Positions 8,116 to 15,874 of a DNA stretch of 30,880 nucleotides are shown piece by piece (position 1 is the stretch's first letter; each line of letters starts with the position of its first letter). The notes beneath the pieces are model-generated. The model saw only the letters and a program-made list of their open reading frames with translations. It did no database searches and was not told the origin of the DNA. Made by a program: the position numbers and the translations under genes. Origin of the DNA: CAZQVN01 sp964596775 (GTDB lineage Bacteria > Eisenbacteria > RBG-16-71-46 > JABDJR01 > JAWXBZ01); NCBI GenBank assembly GCA_964596775.1, contig CAZQVN010000043.1, forward strand, positions 1 through 30,880, in the 5' to 3' direction.

Positions 8116-10689
8116 TCATCCCCGCGCGGCCTCGCCGCTCAGGCGCGTGTACCAGCGCCGGAGAACCTGCTCGGCCGGTTTTCCGTAGGGAGGATAGTCG
8201 AAACGGTTTCGCCCCGTGTTGTTGGACGGGAGATACGTGAACCACTTCCACCAGTAGGTGCCGGCGCAGGCCGGCCGATCGGAAAATACCTTGAGAACGG
8301 CATCGTAGCAACGCGCCTGCAGATCCAGGTCCGCCCTCCCGTCCGAGTCGAACGACTCCCAGGGCGTGACCGCCGCGGTGGTCTGCGCGGTGAAGCCGAC
8401 TTCGGTCAGCAGGTACGGGCGGGCATACCGCATCGCCAGTTCGTCGAGATGCCCGGCCACGACGCGGACCCCGGCCACGAGCTCGGCGTCGGGCGGATTC
8501 TCCGCCGGGCTGAGCGGCGTGTACTGGCTGACGCCGATGAAGTCCACCGCATCCCACCAGTCGATGTCCCGGTACTCGCTGTCCCAGTTGGCGCCGTAGG
8601 TGACCGGGCCGGTGTAGATGCGCCGGACGTCGGCGATCACGCTGCGCCATTCGGCCGATCGCGACGCGGTGGCCGACAGCTCCTTGCCGACCATGAAGAG
8701 GTCGCACCCGGCGTACTCCGCCAGCGCGGCGTAGTGAAGGATGAACGCGCGGTACTCGGAAAAGAACCGCGGCCACTCCGTCTCCGATTCGGCGCCCCAT
8801 TCCCCGCACCAGACGCGCCCCCAGAGATGCGGCGACAGCAGGACCTTCATGCCGAGCCCGTGGGCCCGGGCCGTTTCCATGATCAGTGACTCGTCCGTTT
8901 CCGTGTTGCTCCCGGCCCGCCCCCGCACGCGGTCCCGGTGGCTGATCTCGGGATCGTGCGCCCCGGAGATGTAGCCGAACGGACTGATCGAAACGGCGTT
9001 CACGGAGTTGGCGTCGCGGAGATACTCGAGGTTCCGGCGGCTCTTTTCCGAGCCGTACCCGAAGTCGAGGCTGTAGTCGTGGGCGTAGCACATGCCCCGG
9101 TCGAACGCGGCGGCGCGGATCGTGGAGCCCTTGCCCCGCAGCGCGTCGAAGGCGTCGCGGACCGGGTTGCCGCGGCGCGGCGCGGGGCCGTCCGCGTCCA
9201 GTCGCGGCCGGGCCGGAATTCCCCCCGCCGCCGCCGCCGGATCGGGCATCGCCTCCACAACGAATCCACTGAGCTCCGGATCGGCCAGGCTTTGCCGGTA
9301 CAGCGCCCGCCATCCGTCGACACCGTGCCGCTCCGCGTAGAACCGGACGAACGCGCCGGCGGCGGGCCACGAAAAGAAGTACGAGTGATGTTCGAACTCG
9401 CCCCCGACGTACTCGCGGGGCGGAAGCCAGACGCCCATCCCCTTGAGACGACCCGGCCACTCGGACAGCGGAACGCCGAGCCACGAGTCGCTGAGCCAGA
9501 GGATCGATCCGGCTTTCAGCCAGGCGCAGGGCGTCGTGCCCACCGCGCGGTGCAGCAGCGCTTCCGCCTCGGCGATGCCGTCGCCCGCCGGTCGCGCCGG
9601 ATCGAACACCCGGTGCGCGTGCAGCCCGGCCGCATCGGCATGCTCGTCGACGACCTCGCCGCTCAGCTTTCCCTTCCACTCCATGTCCGGATAGTAGTGA
9701 ACGACGATCGGCGGCGTGACGCCGGCAAGCCCCACCTGCCGCGCCATGCGGACGGCCCGGGCGTCCAGTTCCGCCGCCAGCGCCGCGGTGTCGACGTTTT
9801 CGGCCAGGCCGCGCGGGATCTCGAGGGTCACGCTCCCCCGCTCCACGCGCATGAGGTTCTTCTCGTACTCCTCGGTCCAGGCGAGGCGGTCCTGGTCGGT
9901 GGCCGGGTCGAAGACCCAGGCACCCTGCGCGTCGGTGCGGTACTCGCCGGAGCGGATGATCTCTCCGTTGCGCCAGACGACATAGTCGGAAAACCAGGCG
10001 CCGCGTTCCGGGTTTTCGATGTGCCCGAGGATCGCCGCGTCGGAGTTGCCGGTGAGAACGAGCATCAGCTTCGCGGGATCCAGGGGATTCCGCAGGCTCA
10101 CCGACACGACATCGCCGGGGCCGGAATAGGTGCGGCCGAACAGCTCGAAGCCGTTCTCCCGGAAAATCACCGGCAGGGCGGGGGTCACGCGGCGCACCGC
10201 CTCGCTGGACGCCGGCGTGCCGACCAGGAAGCCGAGCGCCGACGCGAGCGTTTCCGCGGGCGCCGCCGCGGCGGGGAGGTAGTCGACGTGAACGCGGCGC
10301 AGGAGACCGCGCGACCTCTGAACGTAGTTGCGCAGGGCTGCCTCGTAGCGCCGGGCTTCCGCGGGAGTCGCTCCTCCGTAAACGAGAATCGCCCGGCCGC
10401 TTTCGAGCGTGGAGCGCAGCACGGCGTCGCGTTCGGGAAGGGCGGGCGCTGTCTCGGCGGAGGCGGCGGGCGCGGCAACGCCGGCTTCGGCGGCGCGGAC
10501 TCCGGCGGCTTCGGCGTCCCCGGCACCAGCGGCAACGCCGGCTTCGGTGCCCGCGGCGGCACCGGCACCCGCGACCCCGGCGTCGTCACCGTGACGGGAC
10601 AATCGTTCCCACGCCGCGCCCGCGCCCATGGCCAGACCGAGGACGAGCAGCAGGGTGACGAAACGCGGCCTGCCCGCAAAATTCGTCAC
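8116..10689 (-). CDS. membrane-anchored protein with GH113-like glycoside hydrolase barrel
   Basis: An 857-residue protein. Residues about 10-27 form a signal anchor (FVTLLLVLGLAMGAGAAW), followed by a low-complexity Ala/Gly linker to about residue 85. The middle part (about 90-480) includes a segment beginning AILVYGGATPAE and a region with ALLHRAVG and AGSILWLSDSW, which may be a gluzincin-like domain without an intact HExxH. The C-terminal part (about 520-850) is a TIM barrel related to GH113 beta-mannanases: SISPFGYISGAHDPEI, LLSPHLWGRVWCGEWG, then likely acid/base E670 (VGKELSAT) and nucleophile E763 (LLTEVGFTAQ), and GTYWWKWF. Polysaccharide cleavage is probable, with unproven substrate. 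The GTG at 10689 overlaps the stop of the HEAT-repeat gene as GTGA, implying translational coupling. The open frame continues upstream through that gene but is non-coding there. Confidence 0.75.
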   Translation of the reverse strand: MTNFAGRPRFVTLLLVLGLAMGAGAAWERLSRHGDDAGVAGAGAAAGTEAGVAAGAGDAEAAGVRAAEAGVAAPAASAETAPALPERDAVLRSTLESGRAILVYGGATPAEARRYEAALRNYVQRSRGLLRRVHVDYLPAAAAPAETLASALGFLVGTPASSEAVRRVTPALPVIFRENGFELFGRTYSGPGDVVSVSLRNPLDPAKLMLVLTGNSDAAILGHIENPERGAWFSDYVVWRNGEIIRSGEYRTDAQGAWVFDPATDQDRLAWTEEYEKNLMRVERGSVTLEIPRGLAENVDTAALAAELDARAVRMARQVGLAGVTPPIVVHYYPDMEWKGKLSGEVVDEHADAAGLHAHRVFDPARPAGDGIAEAEALLHRAVGTTPCAWLKAGSILWLSDSWLGVPLSEWPGRLKGMGVWLPPREYVGGEFEHHSYFFSWPAAGAFVRFYAERHGVDGWRALYRQSLADPELSGFVVEAMPDPAAAAGGIPARPRLDADGPAPRRGNPVRDAFDALRGKGSTIRAAAFDRGMCYAHDYSLDFGYGSEKSRRNLEYLRDANSVNAVSISPFGYISGAHDPEISHRDRVRGRAGSNTETDESLIMETARAHGLGMKVLLSPHLWGRVWCGEWGAESETEWPRFFSEYRAFILHYAALAEYAGCDLFMVGKELSATASRSAEWRSVIADVRRIYTGPVTYGANWDSEYRDIDWWDAVDFIGVSQYTPLSPAENPPDAELVAGVRVVAGHLDELAMRYARPYLLTEVGFTAQTTAAVTPWESFDSDGRADLDLQARCYDAVLKVFSDRPACAGTYWWKWFTYLPSNNTGRNRFDYPPYGKPAEQVLRRWYTRLSGEAARG

Positions 10690-11333
10690 GAAGGCGCGCC
10701 CCGGACCCGCGCGGAAATCCGGGTCACGGCATCGCGGACCCGCGCGTCGGCGTGCCTTTCGTGGGAGCGCACGGCTTTCCAGATTTCCCGGCCCAGATCG
10801 GGCGTGACCGGCGCGGCGCACAGCGCGGCGATCCCCTCCATGAGATCGGGGGCGCCGGGGCGATCGTGAAAGCGCCGCACCGCTTCGGCCAGGTGCGGAA
10901 ACACCCGCCGTCCCCGTTCGGGATGTCCGGCGCCGAAGCGGCCGAGCAGCAGGGCCGTGTGCCGGCGCATGTCCGGGTGCGCCGGATCGAAGACGCCGAG
11001 CCGGAGCGCATCGATCTCCTCCTCGACCGCGTCGGGATTCGCGGCGGCGATCGCGGCCAGCGCCCGGCAGGCGCCGATCCGGGTCCGCGTTTCCTCCTGG
11101 TCCATGGCTTCGATGAGCGCGGGTGCGATCGGAAGCACTGCGGTCGTGTTCCGCTCGGCCAGGACGGCCAGGGCTTCCGCGGCCCCGCCGCGGACCTGCG
11201 GATCGGGGTCGGCGAGGCAGGCGGCCAGGCGGGCCGGCGCGTCCGGTTCGTCGCGCATGAGATCCATGAGCTCCGCCGCGGAACCCGCGCCGTGCGCTCC
11301 CCCCTTCAGCTGTTTTTCGATCGCGTCCTTCAT
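10686..11333 (-). CDS. HEAT-repeat protein
   Basis: A 215-residue, Ala/Leu/Arg-rich, all-helical protein with no signal peptide. At least four HEAT/PBS-lyase-type repeats are visible, for example RLAACLADPDPQVRGGAAEALAVL (residues about 31-54), LIEAMDQEETRTRIGACRAL, LRLGVFDPAHPDMRRHTALLL and IWKAVRSHERHADARVRDAV. Such repeats build scaffolds for protein binding; no catalytic motif is present. The ATG at 11333 has GGAGG 4 nt upstream. Its TGA stop overlaps the GTG of the GH113-like gene, so the two are probably made together. Upstream lies an imperfect tandem repeat (11345-11409), then the divergent S9 peptidase gene. Function unknown. Confidence 0.8.
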   Translation of the reverse strand: MKDAIEKQLKGGAHGAGSAAELMDLMRDEPDAPARLAACLADPDPQVRGGAAEALAVLAERNTTAVLPIAPALIEAMDQEETRTRIGACRALAAIAAANPDAVEEEIDALRLGVFDPAHPDMRRHTALLLGRFGAGHPERGRRVFPHLAEAVRRFHDRPGAPDLMEGIAALCAAPVTPDLGREIWKAVRSHERHADARVRDAVTRISARVRGAPS

Positions 11334-11344
11334 GTTTCCTCCGC

Positions 11345-11409
11345 CGGAAAAGGCGGGTTGCCTCCGGATCCAGGGACATCCGGAAAAGGCGGGTGGCCTC
11401 TCCGGATCC
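11345..11409. repeat. imperfect tandem repeat in the leader of the HEAT-repeat gene
   Basis: Two direct copies, 11345-11371 (27 bp) and 11381-11409 (29 bp), start 36 bp apart. Both run cGGAAAAGGCGGGT(T/G)GCC...TCCGGATCC on the plus strand. The copies differ by a 2-bp insertion and few substitutions. Read as minus-strand RNA, the upstream copy can fold into about 10 bp (CCGGAGAGGC with GCCTTTTCCGG, one bulged U) and the other into about 8 bp with a larger bulge. They sit directly before the ribosome binding site at about 11338-11342. Confidence 0.7.
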
Positions 11410-11538
11410 CGGGCCGCCGGATCGGCGTGGCACCGGCGGCGCCACACGGCGCCGCGCTCCGCGAACATCCCCCGGGGAGTGTGCCACAAACGGCGGACGG
11501 ACGTCCCCGGCGTATGGCGGCGCGGGGTGCCGGTTCGG

Positions 11539-11544
11539 TATAGT
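11539..11544 (+). promoter_or_regulatory. possible -10 box for the S9 peptidase gene
   Basis: TATAGT (5 of 6 consensus) lies 14 bp before the ATG at 11559. No convincing -35 is visible at 16-18 bp. If used, the transcript would begin near 11551, so the first ATG would be almost leaderless. This would agree with the lack of a ribosome binding site there. Confidence 0.3.
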
Positions 11545-11558
11545 CACCGGCCAACATC

Positions 11559-13541
11559 ATGGAAACTCTCGACATGCTGCGATCATCGATTCCATACAGC
11601 GCGCCGCTCGCCCCAGTCCTGATCGGGGTGATGGTTCTGGCGACTCTTGCCTCCGTACACGCCGCGCCGCTCCCACCGGAGTCGCTGCTGCGCGTCGTCC
11701 GCGTGTCCGAACCGCGGCTCCGCCCCGACGGGTCGCTGCTCGCGTTCACCGCCACCGACAGCCTCGACCCGACGCTGACCCAGATCTGGATCGCCGGAAC
11801 CGGTGGCGACGGTCCCCTGCGGCCGTTCACCGCCGGTGGCCGCGCGGCGCGAACGCCGCGCTGGTCGCCGGACGGCGGCCGCCTGCTGTTCCTGTCCGCG
11901 CCGGCCGACACCGCGCGGGAACAGGTGCACCGCATCGAACTGGAGGGCGGATCCAGCCTGCAGCTGACGAACGAGCCGCTCGGCATCCTCGACATGGAAT
12001 GGTCCCCGGACGGGATGCGGATCGCCTGCATCGTGCCCGTGGCCGTTCCCGAGGATCCCGACGAGCACGCACCCCGACAGTCGAGGTCGCGGCTGGCGAT
12101 CCTCACCGACGGCGAACCGCTGCGGGTGATCTCTCCCGACGACGTCGACGTGTGGGGCTTCGCCTGGTCGCCTGACGGCGCATCGCTCGCCGTGCTGACC
12201 TCCCCGGCCGGCGTGTTCGGGGAGTGGCGGCGGGGCGGCATGGCCGTGACGAACGCGGACGGAACGGAGTGGGCGGCGCTGGCGGTCCGTGCGGACCCCA
12301 CGCTGCCGGCGGCGTTTTCCCCGGACGGCACGCGCATCGCGTTCCATCTCCGCGCCGCGGACGACCTCTCCTATCCGGTGCTGGCCGTCGTCAACCGGAA
12401 CGGCACCTCGCTCCGGCGCATCACCGACCGCGACCTCGCGGAATCGGACGAAGGGGTGGCCTGGGCGGGCGACGGGTCGCTGCGCACGGCCTCGTTCGCG
12501 GGAGTGCGGTCGTTCCTCAACCGGATCGACCCGGACACGGGCGAGCGCTCGCGCATCGCGGAACGCTGGACCTCGCCGCGCAATGCCGGCCGCTCGTTTT
12601 CCCTGGCGCCGAACGGGGCGCTCGCCTGGATCGGCGAGGAATCCGATTCTCCCGGCGACCTCTTCTTCCTTCCTCCCGGTTCCGGGGAGGCGCGGCGCCT
12701 CACCCGGATGAACCCGCAGCTCAAGGGCCTCCCCCTCCCCGAGCCCCGGCCGTACAACTGGCGGAGCCGCGACGGCCGGACCATCGAGGGCGTCCTGTAC
12801 CTGCCGCCCGGGCAGGAGCCGAAGAAGCTGCCGCTGATCGTTCAGGCGCACGGAGGACCGGGAACGCACTGGAGTCTCGAGTTTTCCGGCATCGTCGAAT
12901 CTTCCGGGATCCAGCTCGCGTTGAACGGCTGCGCGGTCCTCTTTCCGAACCCGCGCGGAAGTTCCGGCTACGGGGAGGTCTTCTTCGGCCTGAACCGCGG
13001 CGACCTGGGCGGAGAGGACCTGCGCGACATCGAGGCGGGCATCGACGCGCTGGCCGACGCCGGCACGGTGGACCCGTCCCGGGTGGCCATCGCCGGATTT
13101 TCCTACGGGGGTTACCTGGCCGCCCGGGCAGTCACGCTGTCCGACCGGTACCGCTGCGCCCTCGTCGGGATGGCCCCGGTCAACTTCTTCACCGACTTTC
13201 TGCGGAACGATCTCGGAGTTCACTGGTTTCGCGAGTATCTCGGCGGCACGCCGTACGAAGTTCCGGCCGCCTACATGGAGAGGTCGCCCGTGTTTCACCT
13301 GGAAAATGTCCGGACACCGATTCTCATCGTTCACGGAACCGACGACCGCCGTGTCACGCCGGCCCAGGCCCGCGAGTATCTCCACGCCCTGAAGAGCGCC
13401 GGCAAGGAGGCCGAGCTGGTTCTCTATCCCGGGGAGGGGCACGGCATCACCATACCGCGCAACCAGGTCGACTTCATGAAGCGCCAGACGGCGTTCTTCG
13501 AGGCGCACCTGGGTCCCGTCCGGAAGGAAACCAGACCATGA
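11559..13541 (+). CDS. secreted S9-family serine peptidase (acylaminoacyl-peptidase-like)
   Basis: A 660-residue protein. Residues 1-35 form a signal peptide (hydrophobic APVLIGVMVLATLASVHA). Residues about 40-400 are a WD40-like propeller with repeated WSPDG/FSPDG blades (RWSPDGGRLLFLS, EWSPDGMRIAC, AWSPDGASLAVL, FSPDGTRIAF). Residues about 410-655 are the alpha/beta-hydrolase domain with HGGPG, PNPRGSSGYG, nucleophile S515 in GFSYGGY, D596 in HGTDDRRV and H628 in GEGHGI. Peptidases of this family cleave short peptides entering through the propeller; the signal peptide places this one outside the cytoplasm. The ATG at 11559 lacks a Shine-Dalgarno; ATG 11574 keeps the signal peptide and is an alternative. 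Its TGA overlaps the ArsR gene's ATG. Confidence 0.92.
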   Translation: METLDMLRSSIPYSAPLAPVLIGVMVLATLASVHAAPLPPESLLRVVRVSEPRLRPDGSLLAFTATDSLDPTLTQIWIAGTGGDGPLRPFTAGGRAARTPRWSPDGGRLLFLSAPADTAREQVHRIELEGGSSLQLTNEPLGILDMEWSPDGMRIACIVPVAVPEDPDEHAPRQSRSRLAILTDGEPLRVISPDDVDVWGFAWSPDGASLAVLTSPAGVFGEWRRGGMAVTNADGTEWAALAVRADPTLPAAFSPDGTRIAFHLRAADDLSYPVLAVVNRNGTSLRRITDRDLAESDEGVAWAGDGSLRTASFAGVRSFLNRIDPDTGERSRIAERWTSPRNAGRSFSLAPNGALAWIGEESDSPGDLFFLPPGSGEARRLTRMNPQLKGLPLPEPRPYNWRSRDGRTIEGVLYLPPGQEPKKLPLIVQAHGGPGTHWSLEFSGIVESSGIQLALNGCAVLFPNPRGSSGYGEVFFGLNRGDLGGEDLRDIEAGIDALADAGTVDPSRVAIAGFSYGGYLAARAVTLSDRYRCALVGMAPVNFFTDFLRNDLGVHWFREYLGGTPYEVPAAYMERSPVFHLENVRTPILIVHGTDDRRVTPAQAREYLHALKSAGKEAELVLYPGEGHGITIPRNQVDFMKRQTAFFEAHLGPVRKETRP

Positions 13542-13822
13542 ACCGGCATCAGGAAGATACGGATCGGGAACTCGCGGCACTGACCCGGGCATTGAGCCAC
13601 CCGGCCCGCCTGCGGATCCTTCGCTTTCTCTCGCAGCGCGACGCCTGCATGTGCGGCGAAATCGTGGCCGATCTTCCGCTGGCCCAGTCCACCGTTTCGC
13701 AGCATCTCAAGATCCTCAAGGAAGCGGGGCTGATCCGCGGGGAAACGGACGGGCCGAAGGTCTGCTACTGCATCAATCCGGAAGGGATGGAACGGCTGCG
13801 CGCCCTGATCGGCGGGCTCTGA
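13538..13822 (+). CDS. ArsR-family winged-helix regulator with two CxC motifs
   Basis: A 94-residue regulator. The fold begins ELAALTRALSHPARLRILRFL and has the ArsR recognition helix QSTVSQHLKILKEAGLI (residues 50-66), followed by a wing ending VCYCINPEGM. Two cysteine pairs stand out: C37-M-C39 before the HTH, where classical ArsR sensors bind metal or metalloid, and C76-Y-C78 in the wing. Metal, arsenite or thiol sensing is therefore possible but unproven, because many homologues keep CxCGE-like motifs with unknown ligands. The ATG overlaps the peptidase stop codon by four bases (ATGA), so the regulator is translationally coupled to the peptidase. No metal transporter or arsenate reductase is nearby. 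Confidence 0.92.
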   Translation: MNRHQEDTDRELAALTRALSHPARLRILRFLSQRDACMCGEIVADLPLAQSTVSQHLKILKEAGLIRGETDGPKVCYCINPEGMERLRALIGGL

Positions 13823-13900
13823 TCGGCGGAGCGGCGGGCCGCTGACGAGGGCCGTGTTCGCTGTCGTGTCCGCTGGATGCGCTCGCGAGTTCCGGCGTCG

Positions 13901-15712
13901 TCAGGGGGAAACCGGGTCGGCCCCAACGTCGTCTTCCCCGTCGGCCGCCGCCGGATCTTTCCGCGATGCCTCGGCGCTCTCGATGCCGGCCGACAGCGTC
14001 AGGTCAGCCGCGAACGTCTCGTCCCAGCCGTACAGATCGGGCAGAAAGTCGATGCGGCCGTCCTCCTGAACCCAGACGGTCCGGTACAGCAGGTGGATCG
14101 GCACCGGCGGCGTCAGTTCGATCGTGACCCGCTCCGAGCTGGCCAGCATGCGGTCCAGGCTCTTCCGCGGCTTCGTGCTCGAACGGACGAGCAGCGACTC
14201 GGCAAGCTGTGCGGGGTTCTCCACGCGCACGCAGCCGTGCGAAAAATTGCGCCGGCCGCGCGCGAACAGGCGCTTCTCGGGCGTGTCGTGCATGTAGACC
14301 GCATGGCGATTCGGAAAGAGAAACTTGAGCCGGCCCAGCGCGTTGGCCGCCCCGGGCTGCTGGCGGATCCGGAGCTTCGAGGCGGGATCCGTCCACACGG
14401 AATCGGGCACCTCGGAGGCGGGCCCGCTCTCGCCGGTCTTCGCGTCGTACCACTCGTACCCGCCGCGGTCGAGATAGCCGGGCTTTTTCGCGTCGCTGGC
14501 CTTGAGCTCGTTCCGGACGATCGACTCGGGAACGTACCACCGCGGATTGACCACGATCGTTTCGATTTCGTCCTCGAGTTCCGGCGTTTCCGCGATCGAC
14601 GGCTTTCCCTTCCACACGCCGGTCGTCTTTCCCGACCCGACCACCGTGTTCAGCGTGAGCACCGGCCGGTTGTCGTGGTAGAGAAACGCCAGCATCCCGG
14701 GGATGTTCGCTTCGACCCGATAGTCCGGGTTGTCGCGCGGACCGCGGCGCCAGCGGGCCATGGTGATTTCGATCTGCCTGAGACGCTCCGCGGCGCTCAC
14801 GTTCAGGGCGGCCAGCGTCATCTTCCCGACCGCGCCGTCCTGATCGAGGGCATGGCGGGCCTGGAACGCCCTGACCCGCTCCTTGAGGTCGGCGCCGTAG
14901 CGGGCGGGGTCGGCCACCACGGCCGTCGCGCGTCCGAGCAGCCGGTCCTCGGCGTCCAGGCGCTCGCGGATCTGCCGCACGCGGGAACCGGTGTCGCCGG
15001 GGCGCACGGTGCCCCCCTCGGCGATCGACGGCCACCCGCCCCCGTCGACGACGCGGCGATACGTGGTCCAGGCCGTCATCAGCGCCCGGTACTGGGGGTG
15101 CCGCGGCGCAAAGGAATCCAGGTCGGGAATGGGCGGATTCCTGAGAGCCGCCATCACGGAATCACGCCGGCTCGCCCCCCCGTCCCCGGTAATGTTGGCC
15201 CCCACGAGTTCGAACGCGCAGTCGAGGTACCGGTCCGCAAGGAGCAGGTCGACCCGGGCGATCGCCCGGGCAATTTCGCCGGGATCGCCGGAGTCCCGGA
15301 ACCGGGAAAAGAATCCCCGCTGGACTTCGGGGACGCTCCGCGCGGCGGCCCCGATGGCCGCGGTGTCGAGCCGGGCGGGGTCGAACCCGTGGCCGGAACC
15401 GGCGCCGAGCTGATCCATCAGCCTTGAGGCGGCCTCGAAGGAGGATCGGGATCCGAGAAACACGGGGGAATAGTCCCTGTCGCGGTAAAGTTCGCCGAGA
15501 GCGGCCCCCTGCCGGAAACCGGATAGGGGGCTTTCCCCCGAATCGCCGCCGGTCAGATTCCTGAGCGAAGCCCTGAGCGTCCCCGCCTCGACGCGATCCA
15601 GGATACGCTCGGCCGGAAGCGCGGCCTGAACGGCGGAAATCCGCCCGACAGAAAGGCTTGAGGCGCCTAACGCCAGCAGGACAAGGAAAAATGGACCGGG
15701 GACTCTGGGCAT
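13901..15712 (-). CDS. L,D-transpeptidase of the YcbB/LdtD type (YkuD domain)
   Basis: A 603-residue protein, close in size to E. coli YcbB (615). Residues 1-27 form a signal peptide or anchor (FFLVLLALGASSLSVG). The N-terminal scaffold follows, then a peptidoglycan-binding-like region (RIRQIRERLDAEDRLLG, FQARHALDQDGAVGKMTLAALN, about 235-305). The YkuD catalytic domain (about 325-520) contains HDTPEKRLFARGRRNFSHGCVR with catalytic C494 and supporting H492. Such enzymes make 3-3 cross-links in peptidoglycan or attach proteins to it, in the periplasm. The ATG at 15712 has only a weak CAGG upstream. It is divergent from the M15-type peptidase gene, another likely cell-wall enzyme, and converges with the ArsR gene across 78 bp. 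Confidence 0.93.
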   Translation of the reverse strand: MPRVPGPFFLVLLALGASSLSVGRISAVQAALPAERILDRVEAGTLRASLRNLTGGDSGESPLSGFRQGAALGELYRDRDYSPVFLGSRSSFEAASRLMDQLGAGSGHGFDPARLDTAAIGAAARSVPEVQRGFFSRFRDSGDPGEIARAIARVDLLLADRYLDCAFELVGANITGDGGASRRDSVMAALRNPPIPDLDSFAPRHPQYRALMTAWTTYRRVVDGGGWPSIAEGGTVRPGDTGSRVRQIRERLDAEDRLLGRATAVVADPARYGADLKERVRAFQARHALDQDGAVGKMTLAALNVSAAERLRQIEITMARWRRGPRDNPDYRVEANIPGMLAFLYHDNRPVLTLNTVVGSGKTTGVWKGKPSIAETPELEDEIETIVVNPRWYVPESIVRNELKASDAKKPGYLDRGGYEWYDAKTGESGPASEVPDSVWTDPASKLRIRQQPGAANALGRLKFLFPNRHAVYMHDTPEKRLFARGRRNFSHGCVRVENPAQLAESLLVRSSTKPRKSLDRMLASSERVTIELTPPVPIHLLYRTVWVQEDGRIDFLPDLYGWDETFAADLTLSAGIESAEASRKDPAAADGEDDVGADPVSP

Positions 15713-15857
15713 GGATTAACCTGTTTCCAATCAGTTACGGCTTCAGCTACACTACAGGGATTCCGATACTTTTACAGACAGAGGAACAGGGATTTTGTCA
15801 CGGATTCATCCCCCTCGCATGAATTCTTCGACCGGCCAGTTCCATAAAGGGTTCCAG

Positions 15858-15874
15858 AGGAGGAAGAACAGCTG
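15858..15874 (+). promoter_or_regulatory. strong ribosome binding site serving a CTG start codon
   Basis: AGGAGG at 15858-15863 is followed 8 nt later by CTG (15872-15874) and 11 nt later by a second in-frame CTG. There is no in-frame ATG, GTG or TTG between the preceding stop (15845-15847) and the TTG at 15935. That TTG lies inside the signal peptide's hydrophobic core and has no ribosome binding site. The spacing fits initiation at the first CTG. Confidence 0.65.

Noticed and set aside
13830..13843. AGCGGC-GG-GCCGCT palindrome between the convergent ArsR and transpeptidase genes
   Set aside because: The 2-nt loop is too small, and no T tract follows on either strand, so it was not called a terminator.
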